The notes below the pieces were generated by a model, which made no database searches, was not told where the DNA came from, and worked only from the letters and a program-made list of their open reading frames with translations. 17,527 nt of DNA from CAZQSL01 sp964595945. GTDB lineage: Bacteria; UBP15; UBA6099; JAJRTR01. Every line of letters begins with the position of its first letter. Position 1 is the stretch's first letter. The stretch spans positions 1 to 17,527 of the forward strand of contig CAZQSL010000074.1 in NCBI GenBank assembly GCA_964595945.1. The letters are read 5' to 3'. Positions 14,318 to 17,527 of this stretch are shown in pieces. The translations under genes were made by a program, and so were the position numbers.

Positions 14318-15103
14318 ATGACTGACAGGAAGAAAATTACAATTATCATAGTCGATGACGACGAGGGCATGCTCATGCTTAATTCGCGCAGGCTGAAAAA
14401 GGATATCACCGACTATGATCTGGAAATACACACTACCGTGTCGCCCCCTGAAGCACTGTCTCTGATCGAGGAAAAATTCCCCGATGTCGTGATACTCGAC
14501 TGGTTTATGCCGGTGTGCGACGGGCCTGACCTTGTAGTGGCGGCGCGTAAAACCCCTGGAGGAGCGGCGGCCGCCTATGTGCTGATAAGCGGACTCGACT
14601 GCTCATCGCCAAAACTCGAATCGGCCAGAAGCATGGGGCTTGCGGCGATCCTCGAAAAATCGACCGGCCTGGTTTCTCTCCCTTCGGTCGTGAGACGGAT
14701 AGTCATGCGTGAGCCGGTGCTGGAAGGATGTGCTATCGGCAGCAACGCGGAGAGGATCGCACCGGTCGACATGGCGGCCCTTCACTCGATGATCGGGGGA
14801 GATACGGACCTGATTGCTGAAATCTTCGAGCTGTTCATCGGCGAAGTGCCCGCAAGGCTGGGTTTTCTGAAACAGGCAGTCGAAACAGAGGACTCTACTG
14901 CCGTCGAGCGTGTCGCACACTCCATCAAAAGCGCCGCCACAGGCGTCTACGCCACTCGTCTCAGGCTCCTTTGCAGCGAAACGGAAAAGGCAGCCGCGAG
15001 CGATACGGCTGCCTTGCCGCTACAGATCATCTCTGCCATCGAACTCGAAATCAAGGCTGTCATCCATTTCATGAAAGACTATCTCAAGCACAATCCCCAT
15101 TAG
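14318..15103 (+). CDS. REC-HPt phosphorelay protein without output domain
   Basis: A 261-aa cytoplasmic protein. Residues about 7-130 form a receiver domain with acidic cluster VDDDEG (12-17) and phospho-acceptor Asp61 in VVILDWFMPVCDG. Ser91 stands at the switch position, and Lys114 is followed by Ser instead of the usual Pro. Residues about 150-258 form an HPt domain with His201 in AHSIKSAATGVYA, the same arrangement as the HPt of the kinase. There is no DNA-binding, enzymatic or membrane part. AGGTG lies 7 nt before the ATG. The gene follows the kinase by 30 bp and is almost certainly co-transcribed. It probably takes phosphate at Asp61 and passes it via His201 or drains it from the relay; the final target lies outside the window. 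Confidence 0.85.
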   Translation: MTDRKKITIIIVDDDEGMLMLNSRRLKKDITDYDLEIHTTVSPPEALSLIEEKFPDVVILDWFMPVCDGPDLVVAARKTPGGAAAAYVLISGLDCSSPKLESARSMGLAAILEKSTGLVSLPSVVRRIVMREPVLEGCAIGSNAERIAPVDMAALHSMIGGDTDLIAEIFELFIGEVPARLGFLKQAVETEDSTAVERVAHSIKSAATGVYATRLRLLCSETEKAAASDTAALPLQIISAIELEIKAVIHFMKDYLKHNPH

Positions 15104-15142
15104 TTTTTCGTAGTTATGCTCATCGTTTTTTTGCCGCAAGCC

Positions 15143-15170
15143 TTAAAATTTCCGCTGCTGTCCCTATAAT
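15143..15170 (+). promoter_or_regulatory. Predicted promoter of uvrA
   Basis: TTAAAA (15143-15148, 4 of 6) is followed after 16 bp by a perfect TATAAT (15165-15170). The start would be near 15177, leaving an 18-nt leader with the ribosome binding site. I see no LexA-type box overlapping it. Confidence 0.5.
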
Positions 15171-15194
15171 GTACTCTTGTAGAGAGGTGTAAAT

Positions 15195-17527
15195 ATGGAC
15201 AGCATAAAAATACACGGCGCGGCGATGCACAATCTCAGAAAGATTAATGTGGAAATCCCGCGCGACGCGCTCGTGTGCATCACGGGCGTAAGCGGATCGG
15301 GCAAGACCTCGCTGGCGTTCGACACCATATTCGCCGAGGGCCAGCGCCGTTATTTCGAAACGCTCTCGGCATATTCACGACAATTCGTCAACACGCTCGA
15401 ACGTCCCGAAGTCGACCTCATCGAAGGACTCTCCCCCTCGATCAGTGTCGGACAGAAGGGCATGCCCAACAGCCCGCGCTCGACAGTAGGCACTATCACG
15501 GAAATTTATGACTACCTGCGTCTGCTGTTCACCGCTGCCGGCAAACCCTACTGTCCCGACTGCGACCTCGAAATTTCGGCGTCGCCCCCCGCGCGTATCG
15601 CCGACGTGCTGCTCGCTCGCAAATCCGGCGCTTTCGTCTACCTGCTCGCACCGCTCGTAACAGGCCGCAAGGGCATCTACAAAGACCTCATCGAAAAAGT
15701 GGCGCGCGAAGGCTATACACGCGTGCGCATCGACGGCGAGTTTTTTCACGTCGAGGACGACATCAAACTCGCTCGCTACAAGGCGCACGACATCGACCTC
15801 GTCATCGACCGTCTGATCATCAGTACTGGCGATCAGGAGCGGCTGCTCGAATCCCTTGTCACCTGCGCGAAAGAAGGGCGCGGCAGCGTGATCATACACG
15901 ACCCGGAGGATGGCAGCGATCTGTCGTTCAGTACATCGGGAGTCTGTCCCGGCTGCGGCTTCAGTCCGCCGAAACTCAGTCCGCGCCTCTTTTCATTCAA
16001 TCACCCGTCAGGCGCATGCCCTGCCTGCGGAGGCACGGGGGAAACATCCGAATTCGACCTCTCACTTATCTTCCCCGATCCGCAGCAGCCCTTTTCGCAG
16101 GCCGCCTCTACGCCACTCGCGTGCACGCCGAGTTCCTACAGCAGCCAACTCATCACCGCCGCGCTCGAAGGCGCAGGCATATCACCCGCCACTCCTGTCG
16201 GAGAGCTCGACGCCGGCGGGCTCGACATACTCCGCAACGGCACCGGCAGCGTCAAATACCGCATCCGGTACCGAAAAACCACCGGCAAATGGAAATTCGC
16301 CACGACTATCTTCCAGGGCGTACCCGGCCTGATCGAAGACAAGATGGGCGATGACCCCGACTCGCCGCCTGATGAACGATTTGCACGCTATATGAAATCA
16401 GCGCCATGCCAGACATGCGGTGGCAAACGACTCAAGCGCGAATCACTCGCCATTAGAGTCAGCGGCAGCGATATCGGCGACATCGCGCAAATGCCCGTCG
16501 ACAGACTCGCCGGATACCTCGACACACTCAGACTCCCTCACGCCGACGAAGCCATCGGAGGCGGACTCCTCAGGGAAGTCCGAAAACGTGTCGGATTTCT
16601 CATCGACGTCGGACTGCCGTACCTTGCCCTCAACCGCACGGCTCTGACTCTCTCCGGCGGCGAATACCAGCGCGTGCGCCTCGCCGCACACATCGGCACT
16701 TACCTCTCGGGCGTCACATACGTGCTCGACGAACCCTCGGTCGGCCTCCATGCCCGCGACGACATACGCCTCATCGGCACTCTCAAAAAACTCCGCGACC
16801 TCGGCAATACCGTCATCGTCATCGAGCACGACGAAGCCATGATGCGCAGTTCCGACCACATCGTGGACATCGGTCCCGGCGCGGGACGATTCGGCGGCAC
16901 CGTGGTTTCGCAAGGTACTGCTGATGAAGTCGCCGCCTGCGAAGCATCACTTACCGGATCATACCTTCGCGGCAGCCGGAAAGTCTCCATCGGCCATCCG
17001 CCGCGCACCACCGGCCAGCACTCCATCACCATCTCCGGCGCACGCGGCAACAACCTCAAAAACATCGAAGTACAATTCCCTCTCGGCGCCTTTATCTGCC
17101 TCACCGGCGTCAGCGGCTCGGGCAAGAGCACACTCGCGTTCGACACCCTGCTCCCCGCGCTGCAGAAATCACTCGGACTGCTCCACGACACCCCTCTGCC
17201 CTACGACGAAATCACCGGCACGGAAAACATCAAACGGGTGATGTTCGTCGACACCTCCCCCATAGGCCGCACCCCACGATCCACTCCAGCCACATACACA
17301 GGCGTATTCGACAACATCCGCGCACTCTTCGCCGGACTGCCCGAAAGCCGCGCAAAAGGCTACAAACCTGGCCGCTTCAGCTACAACGTCGCCGGCGGAC
17401 GCTGCGAAGTCTGCCAGGGCAACGGCAACCAACGTATAGAAATGCACTTCCTGCCCGACGTTTTTGTCACCTGCGAAGCCTGCGGCGGCAAGCGCTACAA
17501 CAAGGAAACTCTCGAAGTCCGCTACAA
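15195..17527 (+). CDS. uvrA: UvrA, excinuclease ABC subunit A (3' end outside window)
   Basis: The first 777 residues of the damage-recognition ATPase of nucleotide excision repair, which loads UvrB onto lesions; the frame is still open at the window end. The first Walker A is GVSGSGKTS (31-39), followed by FAEGQRRYFETLSAYSRQF. The UvrB-binding region is present (YLLAPLVTGRKGIYK, 149-163), which argues for the UvrA1 class rather than UvrA2-type relatives. Zinc ligands are Cys251, 254, 275, 278 and Cys737, 740, 760, 763; a further CxxC pair is Cys405/408. Signature LSGGEYQRVRLA (486-497) and Walker B YVLDEPSVGLH (509-519) follow, and the second Walker A is GVSGSGKST (638-646). Odd points are Thr687 where the family has Gln in DQSPIGRTPRS, and Tyr491 where Ala is usual after LSGGE. 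The second signature and Walker B are beyond the window. GAGG is 7 nt before the ATG. Confidence 0.93.
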   Translation, partial: MDSIKIHGAAMHNLRKINVEIPRDALVCITGVSGSGKTSLAFDTIFAEGQRRYFETLSAYSRQFVNTLERPEVDLIEGLSPSISVGQKGMPNSPRSTVGTITEIYDYLRLLFTAAGKPYCPDCDLEISASPPARIADVLLARKSGAFVYLLAPLVTGRKGIYKDLIEKVAREGYTRVRIDGEFFHVEDDIKLARYKAHDIDLVIDRLIISTGDQERLLESLVTCAKEGRGSVIIHDPEDGSDLSFSTSGVCPGCGFSPPKLSPRLFSFNHPSGACPACGGTGETSEFDLSLIFPDPQQPFSQAASTPLACTPSSYSSQLITAALEGAGISPATPVGELDAGGLDILRNGTGSVKYRIRYRKTTGKWKFATTIFQGVPGLIEDKMGDDPDSPPDERFARYMKSAPCQTCGGKRLKRESLAIRVSGSDIGDIAQMPVDRLAGYLDTLRLPHADEAIGGGLLREVRKRVGFLIDVGLPYLALNRTALTLSGGEYQRVRLAAHIGTYLSGVTYVLDEPSVGLHARDDIRLIGTLKKLRDLGNTVIVIEHDEAMMRSSDHIVDIGPGAGRFGGTVVSQGTADEVAACEASLTGSYLRGSRKVSIGHPPRTTGQHSITISGARGNNLKNIEVQFPLGAFICLTGVSGSGKSTLAFDTLLPALQKSLGLLHDTPLPYDEITGTENIKRVMFVDTSPIGRTPRSTPATYTGVFDNIRALFAGLPESRAKGYKPGRFSYNVAGGRCEVCQGNGNQRIEMHFLPDVFVTCEACGGKRYNKETLEVRY

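Noticed and set aside
15375..15899. Antisense frame of 174 codons inside uvrA, and several plus-strand frames nearby
   Set aside because: These are other-frame shadows of a continuous, fully recognisable uvrA reading frame.
15195..17527. UvrA2-type or resistance-associated UvrA paralogue
   Set aside because: The UvrB-binding region and both zinc modules are present at positions matching canonical UvrA, which UvrA2-type proteins do not fully keep.

Overview
The window looks like part of a Gram-negative, at least partly anaerobic bacterial chromosome from a draft or metagenome-derived assembly; a run of 100 Ns at 93-192 marks a scaffold gap. An outer-membrane barrel protein, a secreted FecR/Ig protein, a pyruvate:ferredoxin oxidoreductase and a CHASE4 hybrid kinase support this. 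I cannot name the phylum with confidence. All promoter guesses are sigma70-like. One gene starts with GTG and one probably with TTG.

Layout. (1) 1-410: tandem array of a ~90-bp structured repeat separated by (CTTTCT)4 tracts. (2) 436-4304, minus strand: a two-gene envelope operon, first a secreted FecR-domain protein with Ig-like repeats (610 aa), then an Ig-plus-beta-barrel outer-membrane protein (657 aa). (3) 4305-4746: divergent control region with a Crp/Fnr-like palindrome, three further dyads and a good promoter for the next gene. (4) 4747-6681, plus: monomeric 644-aa aconitase. (5) 6682-6991: convergent intergenic region holding a MITE-like palindromic element and a shared terminator. 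(6) 6992-10306, minus: two-gene pyruvate:ferredoxin oxidoreductase, gamma-delta fusion followed by alpha-beta fusion. (7) 10307-10801: divergent promoter region. (8) 10802-15103, plus: an eight-domain hybrid histidine kinase followed by a REC-HPt protein. (9) 15195-end, plus: uvrA, cut off by the window.

How they work together. The aconitase and the oxidoreductase are central carbon enzymes (citrate to isocitrate; pyruvate to or from acetyl-CoA with ferredoxin) but are convergent, so not one operon. The kinase and REC-HPt protein form a phosphorelay with two HPt domains and no DNA-binding output in the window. The FecR-Ig and barrel proteins probably act together at the outer membrane; their exact role is unknown. 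uvrA has its own promoter and is probably functionally separate.

The most unusual material is non-coding: the hairpin-repeat array at the left edge, whose variation keeps base pairing only if the plus strand is RNA, and the nested-palindrome element at 6706-6885, whose two ends match 25 of 28 bp in inverted orientation. The most interesting protein features are the unusual subunit fusion pattern of the oxidoreductase, the exported FecR-barrel pair, and the output-less phosphorelay.
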